Source: Thermonema rossianum DSM 10300 (GTDB taxonomy: Bacteria; Bacteroidota; Bacteroidia; Cytophagales; Thermonemataceae). From it: DNA of 64,000 bases. The DNA lies in NCBI RefSeq assembly GCF_000426825.1, contig NZ_AUGC01000009.1, forward strand, positions 62,001 through 126,000, in the 5' to 3' direction. The notes beneath the pieces were generated by a model. It worked only from the letters and a program-made list of their open reading frames with translations. It searched no databases and was not told the origin of the DNA. This document shows positions 17,879-27,213 of this stretch, one piece after another (position 1 is the first letter of the stretch; the number at the start of each line of letters is the position of its first letter). A program made the position numbers and the translations under genes.

Positions 17879-18787
17879 ATGAAAATCTTTGCAACAGTTG
17901 TTACCTATAATCGGCTAACATTGCTACAACAATGTATTGAGCATCTGCGAAGTCAAACCCGCAAACCTGATGCTATCATCGTCATTAATAACGGCAGCAC
18001 CGACAATACACTTGCTTGGCTGAGAGAGCAAACAGACCTAATAGTAGTTACGCAAGAAAATACAGGAAGCGCCGGAGGCGAATATACTGCCGCTAAGACA
18101 GCTTATGAGATGGGTGCCGATTACGTGTGGATGATGGATGACGATTGTATACCCGAGCTTGATGCCTTAGAATATCTGACTAACTTCTTAGATAGAAGCG
18201 AACTTCATGGTAAAGCAGTCGTTGGCTGCCTTGTTTGTAGCAATCAAGAAGAAAACAAGCTATCCTTTCCATTAACGGAATACCCTTCGTCCATCACTTA
18301 CTTTAAGCCTTCCGAAATCAAGGAAAAAGAAGCTATACGCACCCTCTTTTTTACTTTTTTGGGTATACTAATTCCCAAAGAGGCTATACGGAAAATCGGC
18401 TACCCAGACCCCCGTTATTTCATCCGTTGCGATGATATTGAGTATGCTGTTAGACTAAAAAAATTGAACTTTCCTATATACATAGTAACTCGCTCGATAG
18501 CAAGACACCCCAGGCCGCAGTATGTTCATTTAAAAATGCTTGGTGTAGAGCTTCTTTTTACCAATGATGACAGTAAGAAAATATTTTATGGTCTACGCAA
18601 TTCTACCCATCTTCTAAAAAAACACACTCATCCTATTGCTTTTATAGGCAAGCATCTGCCAAAACAGTTACTCTTGGCTACATATAAGGCTATTGCTATT
18701 GATAAGTCTCTCAAAAGCTTTTTTATTTATTTAAAAGCAATTGTCCATGGGCTTACCAATCGCTTAGGGAAAGTCGAGTTTAAATAA
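17879..18787 (+). CDS. GT2 family glycosyltransferase, galactofuranosyltransferase-like (copy 1)
   Basis: 302 residues from ATG at 17879, where the family sequence begins (MKIFATVVTYNRLTLLQQCIEHL); the upstream 22 codons look non-coding. GT2 fold: VVTYNR strand, NNGSTDNT nucleotide-binding turn, and DYVWMMDDDCIPE, whose DDD is the metal-binding motif. FIRCDDIEYAVRLKK later is the typical ED/DD catalytic region. It lies directly before UDP-galactopyranose mutase and is a clear sister of the GT2 at 19943-20866. Because glf makes UDP-galactofuranose, both are likely galactofuranosyltransferases (inference from position and from similarity to GlfT-type enzymes). Confidence 0.85.
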   Translation: MKIFATVVTYNRLTLLQQCIEHLRSQTRKPDAIIVINNGSTDNTLAWLREQTDLIVVTQENTGSAGGEYTAAKTAYEMGADYVWMMDDDCIPELDALEYLTNFLDRSELHGKAVVGCLVCSNQEENKLSFPLTEYPSSITYFKPSEIKEKEAIRTLFFTFLGILIPKEAIRKIGYPDPRYFIRCDDIEYAVRLKKLNFPIYIVTRSIARHPRPQYVHLKMLGVELLFTNDDSKKIFYGLRNSTHLLKKHTHPIAFIGKHLPKQLLLATYKAIAIDKSLKSFFIYLKAIVHGLTNRLGKVEFK

Positions 18788-18816
18788 TAAAGTACTAAAA
18801 GAAAACAGTAAAGCAT

Positions 18817-19929
18817 ATGTATGACTATTTGATTGTAGGTGCCGGATTGTTCGGAAGCGTATTTGCCCGGGAAATGACAGATGCAGGCTATAAATGTCTC
18901 ATCATAGACAAACGACCACATACCGGCGGCAATGTGTACACAGAAAAGAAAGAGGGCATAGATGTGCATATGTACGGTCCTCATATTTTCCATACCAGTG
19001 ATGATAAAATATGGGCATATGTCAATCGCTTTACAAGATTCAATCACTACGTCAATCGTCCCAAAGTGTATTACAAAGGAAAAATTTACTCTTTCCCTAT
19101 TAACTTGTTTACCTTATATCAGTTATATGGTGTAAAAACTCCGGCAGAGGCGCAAAAAAAATTAGAAGAAGTAAGAGTACCTATTAAAAATCCCAAAAAC
19201 TTGGAAGAGTGGGTGCTATCTCAGGTGGGACGTGAAATCTATGAAACTTTTATTAAAGGATACACCATGAAACAATGGATGTGTGATCCCAAAGAGCTTC
19301 CGACTTTTATTATTCGACGCCTGCCCATTCGCTTGACCTTCGATGACAACTACTTCAACGACTGTTACCAGGGCATTCCTGTAGACGGCTATACGGCTAT
19401 GATGGAACGCATACAGGAAGGTATAGAGGTGCGTCTCAACACCGACTACTTCGCCGATAGAGATTACTTCGACAGCCTTGCACGTAAGGTGGTATTTACC
19501 GGCAAAATAGATGAGTTTTTTGGTTATCGCTTTGGCGAGTTGGAGTACCGTACGTTGCGCTTCGAACACGAAATGCATGAAGGCGATTATCAGGGCAATG
19601 CAATTATCAACTATACCGAGTATGAAATTCCTTACACCCGTATTTGCGAGCACAAGCATTTCACCTTCGGACAACAAGCCAATACAATTATAACCAAAGA
19701 GTATCCGGAAGCATGGAGTAAAGGGAAAGAGCCCTACTACCCCATTAATAACGAGCGTAATAATACAATTTACAAACAGTATGCAGCACTTGCCGAGGAG
19801 TTAAAAGGCAAATACATTTTTGGAGGTCGCCTTGCCGAATACAAGTACTATGACATGCATCAAGTGATTGGTTCGGCCTTGGCCAAAGCCAAAAAAGAGA
19901 TTGAACTACAAAAAACAACACATTCATAA
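18817..19929 (+). CDS. glf: UDP-galactopyranose mutase
   Basis: Flavoenzyme converting UDP-galactopyranose to UDP-galactofuranose, the donor for galactofuranose-containing glycans. 370 residues, the usual length. FAD-binding glycine motif GAGLFGSVFAREM at residues 8-20, then DKRPHTGGNVYTE; MYGPHIFHTSDDKIWAYVNRF and the later GGRLAEYKYYDMHQVIGSAL are family signatures. 29 bases after one GT2 gene and 13 bases before the other, so one operon. Confident assignment. Confidence 0.97.
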   Translation: MYDYLIVGAGLFGSVFAREMTDAGYKCLIIDKRPHTGGNVYTEKKEGIDVHMYGPHIFHTSDDKIWAYVNRFTRFNHYVNRPKVYYKGKIYSFPINLFTLYQLYGVKTPAEAQKKLEEVRVPIKNPKNLEEWVLSQVGREIYETFIKGYTMKQWMCDPKELPTFIIRRLPIRLTFDDNYFNDCYQGIPVDGYTAMMERIQEGIEVRLNTDYFADRDYFDSLARKVVFTGKIDEFFGYRFGELEYRTLRFEHEMHEGDYQGNAIINYTEYEIPYTRICEHKHFTFGQQANTIITKEYPEAWSKGKEPYYPINNERNNTIYKQYAALAEELKGKYIFGGRLAEYKYYDMHQVIGSALAKAKKEIELQKTTHS

Positions 19930-19942
19930 CTTTTTGCTCCAA

Positions 19943-20866
19943 ATGAAAAATCATAAAGCAGTATTGGCGGTTGTAGTAACCTATAATCGTCTGGAATTAT
20001 TGAAACAGTGTATAGAATCGTTACGGAATCAAACATATACGATAGAGCGTATTCTTGTAGTTAACAATGGGAGTAATGACGGCACTGCTCAATGGCTGGA
20101 TGAGCAGCAAGACCTGTATGTAGTCCATCAGGAGAATTTAGGAGGTGCCGGTGGTTTTCATACAGGTTTTAGGGAAGCTCTTAAACAAAATGCTGAATGG
20201 GTTTGGGCAATGGATGATGATTGCATTCCTCAGCCGGAGGCCTTGGAAAGGCTTGTGCAATATGCAGAAAATGCAAATAACATTTATTGTAGCGTAGCAG
20301 TAGATGCTCAAAACCCTAAACAACTCTGTTGGATTACCAAGGGCATAGACGGGCGTAGGTTGCAAAGAACAGATGAGTTGGGCAATGTCCCTATGGAAGT
20401 AGCCGGAGTGCCTTTTTTGGCAATTTTTTTATCCACTGCACTTATAAAAAAAATTGGCTTTCCCTTGAAAGAACTTTTTATTTGGGGTGATGACACAGAG
20501 TATTGCTGGCGCGCCAAGAAACAAGCACAAAGTAAGATTTTTTATATTCCCCAAAGTAAGGTATACCATCCGGCAACAGAGTACATTTCTGTGCGCCTAC
20601 TTCCGTTGATGCCACGTATTAATCTTGTAAATGCTGCCCCATGGAAGCTATATTACGAGTTTAGAAATATTACATTTCTCAATAAGCAATACTCCCACCC
20701 TATCAAATACTATTTCTTTTATTTGCCTAAGACCATCGTTAAATTATGGCTGTCCAGAAGATTTATATTTAAAACTGCCACCAAGCAACATTTCAAAAAT
20801 ATGCTTAAAGCCATTTACGCGGGACATCGAGGGAAGCTGGGAAAAGTTGATTACGAACGTCTATGA
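19943..20866 (+). CDS. GT2 family glycosyltransferase, galactofuranosyltransferase-like (copy 2)
   Basis: 307 residues from ATG at 19943; the longer frame to 19868 would overlap glf. Closely similar in layout to the GT2 at 17879: AVVVTYNRLELLKQCIESLRNQT, NNGSNDGT, WVWAMDDDCIPQPEALE, and IWGDDTEYCWRAKK in the catalytic region. The two genes probably arose by duplication around glf, each then taking a different acceptor or linkage, as in systems where two enzymes alternate galactofuranose linkages. Last gene of the plus arm; the next gene faces it. Confidence 0.86.
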   Translation: MKNHKAVLAVVVTYNRLELLKQCIESLRNQTYTIERILVVNNGSNDGTAQWLDEQQDLYVVHQENLGGAGGFHTGFREALKQNAEWVWAMDDDCIPQPEALERLVQYAENANNIYCSVAVDAQNPKQLCWITKGIDGRRLQRTDELGNVPMEVAGVPFLAIFLSTALIKKIGFPLKELFIWGDDTEYCWRAKKQAQSKIFYIPQSKVYHPATEYISVRLLPLMPRINLVNAAPWKLYYEFRNITFLNKQYSHPIKYYFFYLPKTIVKLWLSRRFIFKTATKQHFKNMLKAIYAGHRGKLGKVDYERL

Positions 20867-20943
20867 TTCAAATTCAAAGAAAAAGAATAAAAAGGTAACC
20901 TTCTTCAGGGAATCATTTTCTTGGGCGTCTTCCTAGCCCTGAA

Positions 20944-22185
20944 TCATTTCTTTGTACGGTCTTCCCGGTGGGGGAGCATATACCACATGCTCCCTATCCA
21001 CATATACCAGACAATGCCCTTTTGATTGCTGAGGTAGCAATCAACCATCAAAGCAATGAAAAAAGCCACCGCTTGAAGCATATACCAATAGTTGCCCCGC
21101 CGGATGCTCCGGATTACCGGATAGAGAAATACGGCAAGCAAAAGGAGCAGCCCTATTAGCCCGTGCCGCACAGCCTCCTCCAAAAATTCATTGTGTGTGC
21201 TATATCCCTGAAGCCAGTCCCAGTCATTGGCAGTATAACAAGCATTCAGAGCTTGTGTAGCATCGCCGGTGCCTACCCCAAAAAGAAAGGTTTGCCAGTC
21301 TTGTGTCCATACTTCCACGCCGCAATGCCATTGCCCCAAGCGGTGGTAGAAGCTGTATTGCAAAAAACCTGTCAAATCGAAAGCCGAGCGTAGATTGACG
21401 GAAGAATCCACTTGGTAATGATAGTTTGTTCCCTGCCAAACTTTTATCCCCACCAAAAATAAGCATAACAAAACGGCAAACCCTACTGCAACGCTAAGAG
21501 CAAGATGCTTTCGGTATTGTTTAAAAGATGATAGCCAAAAGCAAGGAGCTAAAAAAGAAAGGGCTGCAAAGGCAATTAAAGCTGCTTTGGCATTAATTAG
21601 CAATAAAACACTCATTACCAAGAGGTAGTAAAAAATAAAAAACAAAGCAGCTGCTCTTTTACGAGATAGTAAATAAGCTACCATCCATAAACTACTCACC
21701 CAATACATCCCCAAAAAGCCATGATGGAAAGGTGTCGTTTGGGTGATTAGCCACATATTGATTTCCCGGTACTTAAGATAAAATGGGATAATGCCCCATA
21801 GCATGTAAGGCAATGTTAGAAGAACAGAAACAACAAAAACCCACATAAGCCCATGAAACTCCCGTGTATGCAAAGGCGGCGCCGTTGCCCACATCCAAGG
21901 CACCAATACAAGCAACATGTGCACTTCCAAGTTGAAAATACCTTCGCTATAATCGGCGGTCCACAGTAGCCCTATGGCAAACAACGCATACCATAGCCAA
22001 TGCAAAAGCATCCAAGGACGCTCTCTCCACTCATGCCATGCCGGCCGGTAGTAAATATTGTATAAAAAGGTCCATAACATTAGCAGAAGCGTGCACGCTC
22101 CATTGAGGTGCTCATGCCAGGGCAGTGAAGCTATCACCAAAATGAGCAGTACGAAATATATTTTCTTATTCAAAATTGCCTTCAT
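20944..22185 (-). CDS. O-antigen ligase/polymerase family membrane protein (Wzy/WaaL-like, copy 1)
   Basis: 413 residues from ATG at 22185, chosen because AAGG precedes it and the first membrane helix follows at once (NKKIYFVLLILVIASLPW); a GTG-started extension to 22236 is less likely. About 10-12 membrane segments with a large periplasmic loop near residues 255-330 (VSVN-type region with HRLGQWHCGVEVW) and the typical late motif GYSTHNEFLEEAVRHGLIGLLLLL, which matches the H-N-x-x-L signature of O-antigen ligases/polymerases. It overlaps the GT4 remnant by 20 bases. Whether it polymerises or ligates the glycan cannot be told. Confidence 0.85.
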   Translation of the reverse strand: MKAILNKKIYFVLLILVIASLPWHEHLNGACTLLLMLWTFLYNIYYRPAWHEWRERPWMLLHWLWYALFAIGLLWTADYSEGIFNLEVHMLLVLVPWMWATAPPLHTREFHGLMWVFVVSVLLTLPYMLWGIIPFYLKYREINMWLITQTTPFHHGFLGMYWVSSLWMVAYLLSRKRAAALFFIFYYLLVMSVLLLINAKAALIAFAALSFLAPCFWLSSFKQYRKHLALSVAVGFAVLLCLFLVGIKVWQGTNYHYQVDSSVNLRSAFDLTGFLQYSFYHRLGQWHCGVEVWTQDWQTFLFGVGTGDATQALNACYTANDWDWLQGYSTHNEFLEEAVRHGLIGLLLLLAVFLYPVIRSIRRGNYWYMLQAVAFFIALMVDCYLSNQKGIVWYMWIGSMWYMLPHREDRTKK

Positions 22186-22489
22186 ATGCCTTAAGATAAA
22201 GCTCTGCCATTTGCCGGGCATTGAAATGCTGTTCACATAGACGCCGCGATTCTTTTCCCATGTGAGCTATTTTTTCTTCCGGTGCCTTCAGCAAGTCATG
22301 CAAAGCGGCAACAGCTTCGTCGACTTTATCGAACAAGAAACCATTTTGGTTTTCTATTACTAAATCCTCATTTCCGACACACCGGTGCAAAAGTAAAGGT
22401 TTCTCGCACATCATGGCTTCCAGTACGGTAAAAGGTGGCCCCTCCCACGGGAGAGTGAGAATACCCAAGGAAACAAAACAATATAAGCT
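22166..22489 (-). pseudogene. C-terminal remnant of a GT4 glycosyltransferase
   Basis: About 107 codons, open from just after an in-frame stop near 22492 to TAA at 22166. It contains the C-terminal nucleotide-sugar site of GT4 enzymes: FVSLGILTLPWEGPPFTVLEAMMCEKPLL and later NGFLFDKVDEAVAALHDLL. There is no ATG; the only early start codon is TTG at 22468. It lacks the entire N-domain and half of the C-domain. Its natural partner is probably the N-terminal GT4 fragment at 23679-24203, with a complete GT4 gene now lying between them. Confidence 0.75.
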
Positions 22490-22527
22490 TTATTGCCTAA
22501 TAAGCTAATTACCATAGCTCAAAGTTA

Positions 22528-23676
22528 TCACACCTTATCTATCAGTAAATTACAATAAACATTAAGCAACGAGTCTTTCATCCTTTCTTTGGAAAAACGT
22601 TGAGTTACACTCTGTCTAAGTTCTTGAGCAATCGTATTGAGTTGCTCAGTATTGCTAAGTAGCCTGATAATTATTTCAACTGCTTCTTCACTGTTTTGAA
22701 ATACAAGCGTTTTATTCCCTACCACTTCTTGCAGTGCCGGAACGTCCGAAACCACCACTACCCTTTCCATGGCCATGGTTTCAGCAGCCACATACCCAAA
22801 CGACTCATACTTGGATGGCATAACCACAATATCAGCTGCCGCTATAAAGTCCCTAACATCAGAAACCCAGCCTGTGATCTTTAGCACACCATCCATTTTT
22901 TTCTTTTTGATTAAATCTTCGATTTGATGCCTTAAAGGTCCATCTCCTACCCATAAGAAATCCACTTGTGAAGGGAGCACCTGGAGCAATCGACACGCTA
23001 TATCCACAAAGATTTCTGGTCTCTTTTGGTGTGCTAATCTACCCAAAGCTATAACTAAAAACTTATCTTGACTTACATTTAGCCTTTTTCTTGCTTCTTC
23101 TTTACTTTGAGGTACAAATCGATGGGCAGAAATCAAGGGTGATACGACGCTCACTTTTTTCGTGGTCACATTCAAGTCACGAATAATTCGTTTTTTCTCT
23201 GCTTCCGTAACTGCAATTAAACGATCTGTGACAGGCAATAAAAGTGTTTCTATTAGCCCATAATACCACGCTATACTTGTAGCTAACTCATTGGGAGTAT
23301 ATACAGTTTTAACTGTATTGTTCACTTGAAACAATAGCTTTAGCAAACGCACAAGCCCCCCAGCTTTTGAACTATGACAATGTATAATATTCGGTTTGAA
23401 TTTTTTAATAATAGCTCTTATCTTTAGAGCCGCCTGCAAATCAGATATTGGGCTAATAGAACGAACCATTGGGACTTCGAAAAGTTCTACCCCATTCTTT
23501 CTAAGTTTCTCCAAAAGAAGTAAAAAACTCGGTTCTGAACGGTTCAAAGAATATATGAGCCCAAGTTTAAGATTATTGACATTCTCCAAAGCATAAAATA
23601 CATCCTCTATGTACCTCTTGGTACCTCCAAGAGTAGGTTCAATAACATGCAAAATTCTTAGTTTAGTGTCTGACAT
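22528..23676 (-). CDS. GT4 family glycosyltransferase, complete
   Basis: 382 residues with both Rossmann domains. N-domain: ILHVIEPTLGGTKRYIEDV, and IIHCHSSKAGGLVRLL near residue 100. C-domain: VIALGRLAHQKRPEIFVDIA, VGDGPLRHQIEDLI and the donor-site motif VVMPSKYESFGYVAAETMAM with the E-x7-E pattern. It lies between two halves of another GT4 gene and is more AT-rich than them, so it looks like a late insertion. Donor and acceptor sugars are unknown. Only two bases separate its ATG from the stop of the upstream fragment. Confidence 0.88.
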   Translation of the reverse strand: MSDTKLRILHVIEPTLGGTKRYIEDVFYALENVNNLKLGLIYSLNRSEPSFLLLLEKLRKNGVELFEVPMVRSISPISDLQAALKIRAIIKKFKPNIIHCHSSKAGGLVRLLKLLFQVNNTVKTVYTPNELATSIAWYYGLIETLLLPVTDRLIAVTEAEKKRIIRDLNVTTKKVSVVSPLISAHRFVPQSKEEARKRLNVSQDKFLVIALGRLAHQKRPEIFVDIACRLLQVLPSQVDFLWVGDGPLRHQIEDLIKKKKMDGVLKITGWVSDVRDFIAAADIVVMPSKYESFGYVAAETMAMERVVVVSDVPALQEVVGNKTLVFQNSEEAVEIIIRLLSNTEQLNTIAQELRQSVTQRFSKERMKDSLLNVYCNLLIDKV

Positions 23677-23678
23677 AA

Positions 23679-24203
23679 CTATGAGTAGTTTTTAACAATG
23701 AAGTTGTTTAAAGTTTCCTGAGTAAAATTGCGGTAAAAGCCAATAACCCTGCCGGCGTAAGCCGCAGCCACCCACTCAAGCAACACATAAAACAGTCGCA
23801 TTGTCTTGCTAACGTCTTGGCGTGCAAAAGCAAGCCCATGAGGCGTATAAATAAGCCGCTGCCCGGGCACTACGCCTCTTAGTGCGAAGCGGCCCAAGAA
23901 GCCGGCTTTGGATGAGTGCAAGTGAATTGCCTGCACGGAATGCTCTCGTTGTATTTTCTTTACAATACGGCGAAGGCTACGGAATGCTTTCCAGTCCATT
24001 ATTGGGTGTACTTCCCGCTGAGCAAAAGGCCACTCCACAAAACCGGCATTCTCCGGGAATTGTTTTCGCACAGCGTCTATATCAACCCCTCTTTTACCAT
24101 AAATGATGATGTGTCGATATCCGGGTTGATTTTTTACTATCTGTAGAATAAATTCAATAATTCCTCCACCAAATGCTTCTGCTATATGGATAATTGTCTT
24201 CAT
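23679..24203 (-). pseudogene. N-terminal fragment of a GT4 glycosyltransferase
   Basis: 174 codons from ATG at 24203: MKTIIHIAEAFGGGIIEFILQIV is a GT4 N-domain start, and HLHSSKAGFLGRFALRGV and YTPHGLAFARQDVSKTMRLFY are acceptor-domain signatures. The frame ends with AGRVIGFYRNFTQETLNN and a stop, so the whole C-terminal donor-binding domain is missing. Such a protein could not bind its nucleotide sugar. It is most simply the front half of the gene whose back end is at 22166-22489; about 110 residues between the halves are lost. A two-part enzyme is possible but less likely, since the middle is absent. Confidence 0.75.
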
Positions 24204-24210
24204 GCGTTAT

Positions 24211-25035
24211 TTACTGAATATTCAATCTGCGTTTTAAAAAAAGAATCCAAGAATATGGAAGTAGCAACAAGGCACAAACTCTTAACAAACCCAACCAAAA
24301 ATAAAGGTTGCCGAAATTCCGGTTTGCCCAAATCACTTTTACTCGGGATTTCAATTGTTTTTTACGCTTGGTAGCAGAAATTCCTGATGGGTTCCATATA
24401 TAAGAAATGAGGGACTGTGGAATAATTGCTGTTGGGAATTGCTTTACAAATTTAAAAAAATAGGCATAATCCTCTGCTGCCGGGTAGTCATAAGGATAAA
24501 AGCCTATTTCCTTAACAGCTGACGTTCTCATTATAACAGCAGGATGAATAAATAAAGACTTTAAATACATTTTTTTTCTTATACTTCTTTCATCTAAAGG
24601 AGCTTTATAGGTAAAAAGATAGTTTCCCTCCATATCATAAAAATTGACCCAGCATCCCAGAAGCGCCACTTCCGGATGTTCATCCATATATCGCTCCTGA
24701 ATAGCAAAACGCTCCGGATGGCAAATGTCCCCACAATCTAAGCGGGCAATATAGGGGCAGTCAGGGAAATGGCGGAGAATATATTCTAATCCTTGATTCA
24801 ATACATGTTCAATGCCACGATTTTGCTCGTTCAGTAGCAAGACCAGCTCCATTTTTTGCCCAAATCGCTTTTGAAGCTCAGCCTCACCGGGACGTTGTTC
24901 GGCTCTACTGCCGTCATCTACTATTAACACACGCACTTTAGGATGCGACGAGATGCTCTCCAATGACTTGTACAATCCTTCAAGATTATTGTAATGTGGA
25001 ATGAGTACTGTAGTTTTGATTGTTTGATTGTCCAT
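24211..25035 (-). CDS. GT2 family glycosyltransferase
   Basis: 274 residues. GT-A fold signatures: TTVLIPHYNNLEGLYKSLESI at the start, LIVDDGSR, NRGIEHVLNQGLEYI, and YIARLDCGDICHPERF, where the DxG/D pattern replaces the usual DxD. The C-terminal ~40 residues (FWLGLLRVCALLLLPYSWILFL) are hydrophobic and probably associate with the membrane. The start overlaps the end of the upstream polymerase-like gene by 50 bases, so coupled translation is likely. It would add one sugar of the repeat unit; which one is not known. Confidence 0.85.
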   Translation of the reverse strand: MDNQTIKTTVLIPHYNNLEGLYKSLESISSHPKVRVLIVDDGSRAEQRPGEAELQKRFGQKMELVLLLNEQNRGIEHVLNQGLEYILRHFPDCPYIARLDCGDICHPERFAIQERYMDEHPEVALLGCWVNFYDMEGNYLFTYKAPLDERSIRKKMYLKSLFIHPAVIMRTSAVKEIGFYPYDYPAAEDYAYFFKFVKQFPTAIIPQSLISYIWNPSGISATKRKKQLKSRVKVIWANRNFGNLYFWLGLLRVCALLLLPYSWILFLKRRLNIQ

Positions 25036-26254
25036 ACTTCGTACCTATGTAAAGTCCCAATACTAAATAAAAATAAGGCTCCCCGCCTCTGAATTGCACA
25101 AATCCGGCTACAAGATAAAGTATTAAGGATAGTAGAAACAAATTGTTACGGTCCTTAAATAAGTAGTCTTTCACTACATTTGCAGCCAGAATAAGAAACA
25201 ACATACCACCAATAACACCAAAATCACTAAGGAATTGGATATAGATATTATGAACATTGTCTTCGGGAAAGGCTTTCTCCTTCATCTTTTCCATCACCGG
25301 CACGGTATTACCTGCCCCCACACCACTCCACCAACCTAAGCGAAGAGCTTCCGGGTAAGCCTCCCATAGCTCAAAGCGCCCTTGCATGCCTTTATCTTCT
25401 GTTTTACCAATATACAGCAGTCGTTGCAAGCCCACGAACTTTTCACCCACGGCTTCCCAGTCCACAGATGCTGCCGCATACATTACCCCCACAGCCCCTA
25501 AAACTATTAAAAGCTGCCGCTCCCATCTACGAACATAGGATGAAAAATAAAATAAAAAAACTGTTACGACATTCAACACAATGGCTACCCGGGACGCGTA
25601 AATGAAAGCTACAGAGATGCAAGCCCCCCAAACAAGATAAAAAAGCCACTTTTTATTTTTGGACATAAAAAAAACAGAAAAGAAAGCAATCCAAGTGGCT
25701 TCCAAGTTAGGTCCTCCACCGTAAAACATGGGGAAATAGGGGTGCTCACGCCAGGGCTCATTAAAGAATAAAAGAATGGCATCGAAAAAAACAACCATTT
25801 TAACATAAACAGCTGCCAGCATGACAAGTAGTGTGTACCGTATAGCTTTTATGATGGCTTCTTTAGGCAAAGACAGACCCCAAAGCACACCCAAAAACAT
25901 GGCTATAAACGACAATAAATAATTGATTAAAAGTTTATTAAAACCATGAATCCAATATCCAACAATCGAGCTAAAAACAACCCACACCACCCAGTGCCAG
26001 ATGTAGTTAGGAATGTACTTAGTAAGTGCTCTGAATGAATAAATCACAACAGGTACAGAAAGAAGTAAAATTAACTGATACACCTTTACTACCACTCCGC
26101 TTTCTTCTTGCTCAAAAACCCATCCTGTAATGGATAGTGTTTGTAAGTTCATAAATATGAGCAGACAAACAAACAGCCACATGGCTGCTTGTTTATTTAA
26201 ACGACCATAAACAGGGGCTTCACCCGGGGAGTATATCGAAAGATCGTTCGACAT
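24986..26254 (-). CDS. O-antigen ligase/polymerase family membrane protein (Wzy/WaaL-like, copy 2)
   Basis: 422 residues with about 10-12 membrane segments. The late motif GVGAGNTVPVM followed by FPEDNVHNIYIQFLSDFGVIGGMLFLIL has the H-N-x-x-x-x-L-x-x-x-G pattern of Wzy/WaaL proteins. It is the second protein of this class in the locus; one may polymerise the repeat and the other ligate it to a lipid anchor, or they may serve different glycans. Located 12 bases after fcl and overlapping the following GT2 gene by 50 bases. Confidence 0.85.
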   Translation of the reverse strand: MSNDLSIYSPGEAPVYGRLNKQAAMWLFVCLLIFMNLQTLSITGWVFEQEESGVVVKVYQLILLLSVPVVIYSFRALTKYIPNYIWHWVVWVVFSSIVGYWIHGFNKLLINYLLSFIAMFLGVLWGLSLPKEAIIKAIRYTLLVMLAAVYVKMVVFFDAILLFFNEPWREHPYFPMFYGGGPNLEATWIAFFSVFFMSKNKKWLFYLVWGACISVAFIYASRVAIVLNVVTVFLFYFSSYVRRWERQLLIVLGAVGVMYAAASVDWEAVGEKFVGLQRLLYIGKTEDKGMQGRFELWEAYPEALRLGWWSGVGAGNTVPVMEKMKEKAFPEDNVHNIYIQFLSDFGVIGGMLFLILAANVVKDYLFKDRNNLFLLSLILYLVAGFVQFRGGEPYFYLVLGLYIGTKYGQSNNQNYSTHSTLQ

Positions 26255-26266
26255 GATTTTAATAGT

Positions 26267-27208
26267 TTAGTCGTGCAAATCTTTTTGATTGTCAAGATAA
26301 TAAGCGATCGTTTTCGTAATACCTTCTTTTAAACTTGTTTGATGCTTCCACCCCAACGCATGCAAGCGTTGCACATCCAGCAGTTTGCGCGGTGTGCCGT
26401 CGGGTTTGGAAGTATCCCAGTCAATGGTGCCGGTGTAGGCGGTCATCTCCTTGATAAGCCCGGCCAGCTCTTTGATGGAAATATCTTCACCCGTCCCCAC
26501 ATTGATGATCTCTCTCTCATCATAATGTTTCATCAAAAAAAGACAGGCATCGGCAAGGTCATCGACATACAAAAACTCGCGGCGTGGGCTGCCGGTCCCC
26601 CAAACAGATACCGAAGATTGCCCTTTTGCTTTGGCTTCCAAAAACTTGCGAATCAGTGCAGGCATGACATGGGAAGTCTGCAAGTCAAAATTATCGCCCG
26701 GACCATAGAGGTTGGTAGGCATGGCACAAATAAAGTTGCAGCCATACTGATCGCGGTATGCCTGACACAGCTTAATGCCGGCAATTTTAGCCACGGCATA
26801 GGGTTCGTTGGTAGGTTCCAGGGCACCGGTCAGCAAATACTCTTCTTTGATAGGCTGCGGGGCAAACTTCGGATAAATACAAGAGGAACCTAAGAACAAA
26901 AGCTTTTTTACGCCCTGTCTGTATGCCTCATGAATCACATTGGACTGAATCATGAGGTTATCGTAAATAAACTCGCCCCGGTATGTATTGTTGGCCAAGA
27001 TACCGCCTACTTTTGCTGCCGCCAAGAAGACGTACTCCGGTTTTTCCTCTTCAAAGAAACGGCGTACGGCTGCCTGTTCACGCAAATCCAACTCTTTTGA
27101 AGTGCGTAAAACAAGGTTTGTATATCCTTCTGCTTGCAGGCGCCGCACGATGGCACTCCCTACCATGCCACGGTGGCCGGCTACATATATCTTGGCTTGC
27201 TTCTCCAT
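26267..27208 (-). CDS. fcl: GDP-L-fucose synthase
   Basis: Bifunctional epimerase-reductase that turns GDP-4-keto-6-deoxy-mannose into GDP-L-fucose with NADPH. 313 residues, normal length. Rossmann motif [14 protein letters not shown] near residues 11-24, active-site SSCIYP, and the YxxxK pair in [14 protein letters not shown]; the region [23 protein letters not shown] is a family signature. Five bases after gmd, so one operon and one pathway. Confidence 0.97.
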   Translation of the reverse strand: MEKQAKIYVAGHRGMVGSAIVRRLQAEGYTNLVLRTSKELDLREQAAVRRFFEEEKPEYVFLAAAKVGGILANNTYRGEFIYDNLMIQSNVIHEAYRQGVKKLLFLGSSCIYPKFAPQPIKEEYLLTGALEPTNEPYAVAKIAGIKLCQAYRDQYGCNFICAMPTNLYGPGDNFDLQTSHVMPALIRKFLEAKAKGQSSVSVWGTGSPRREFLYVDDLADACLFLMKHYDEREIINVGTGEDISIKELAGLIKEMTAYTGTIDWDTSKPDGTPRKLLDVQRLHALGWKHQTSLKEGITKTIAYYLDNQKDLHD

Positions 27209-27213
27209 GTCTT

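Noticed and set aside
20889-20945. Inverted repeat TTCAGGG / CCCTGAA between the two convergent arms
   Set aside because: Arms are only 7 bases with a loop of about 27 bases; likely chance.
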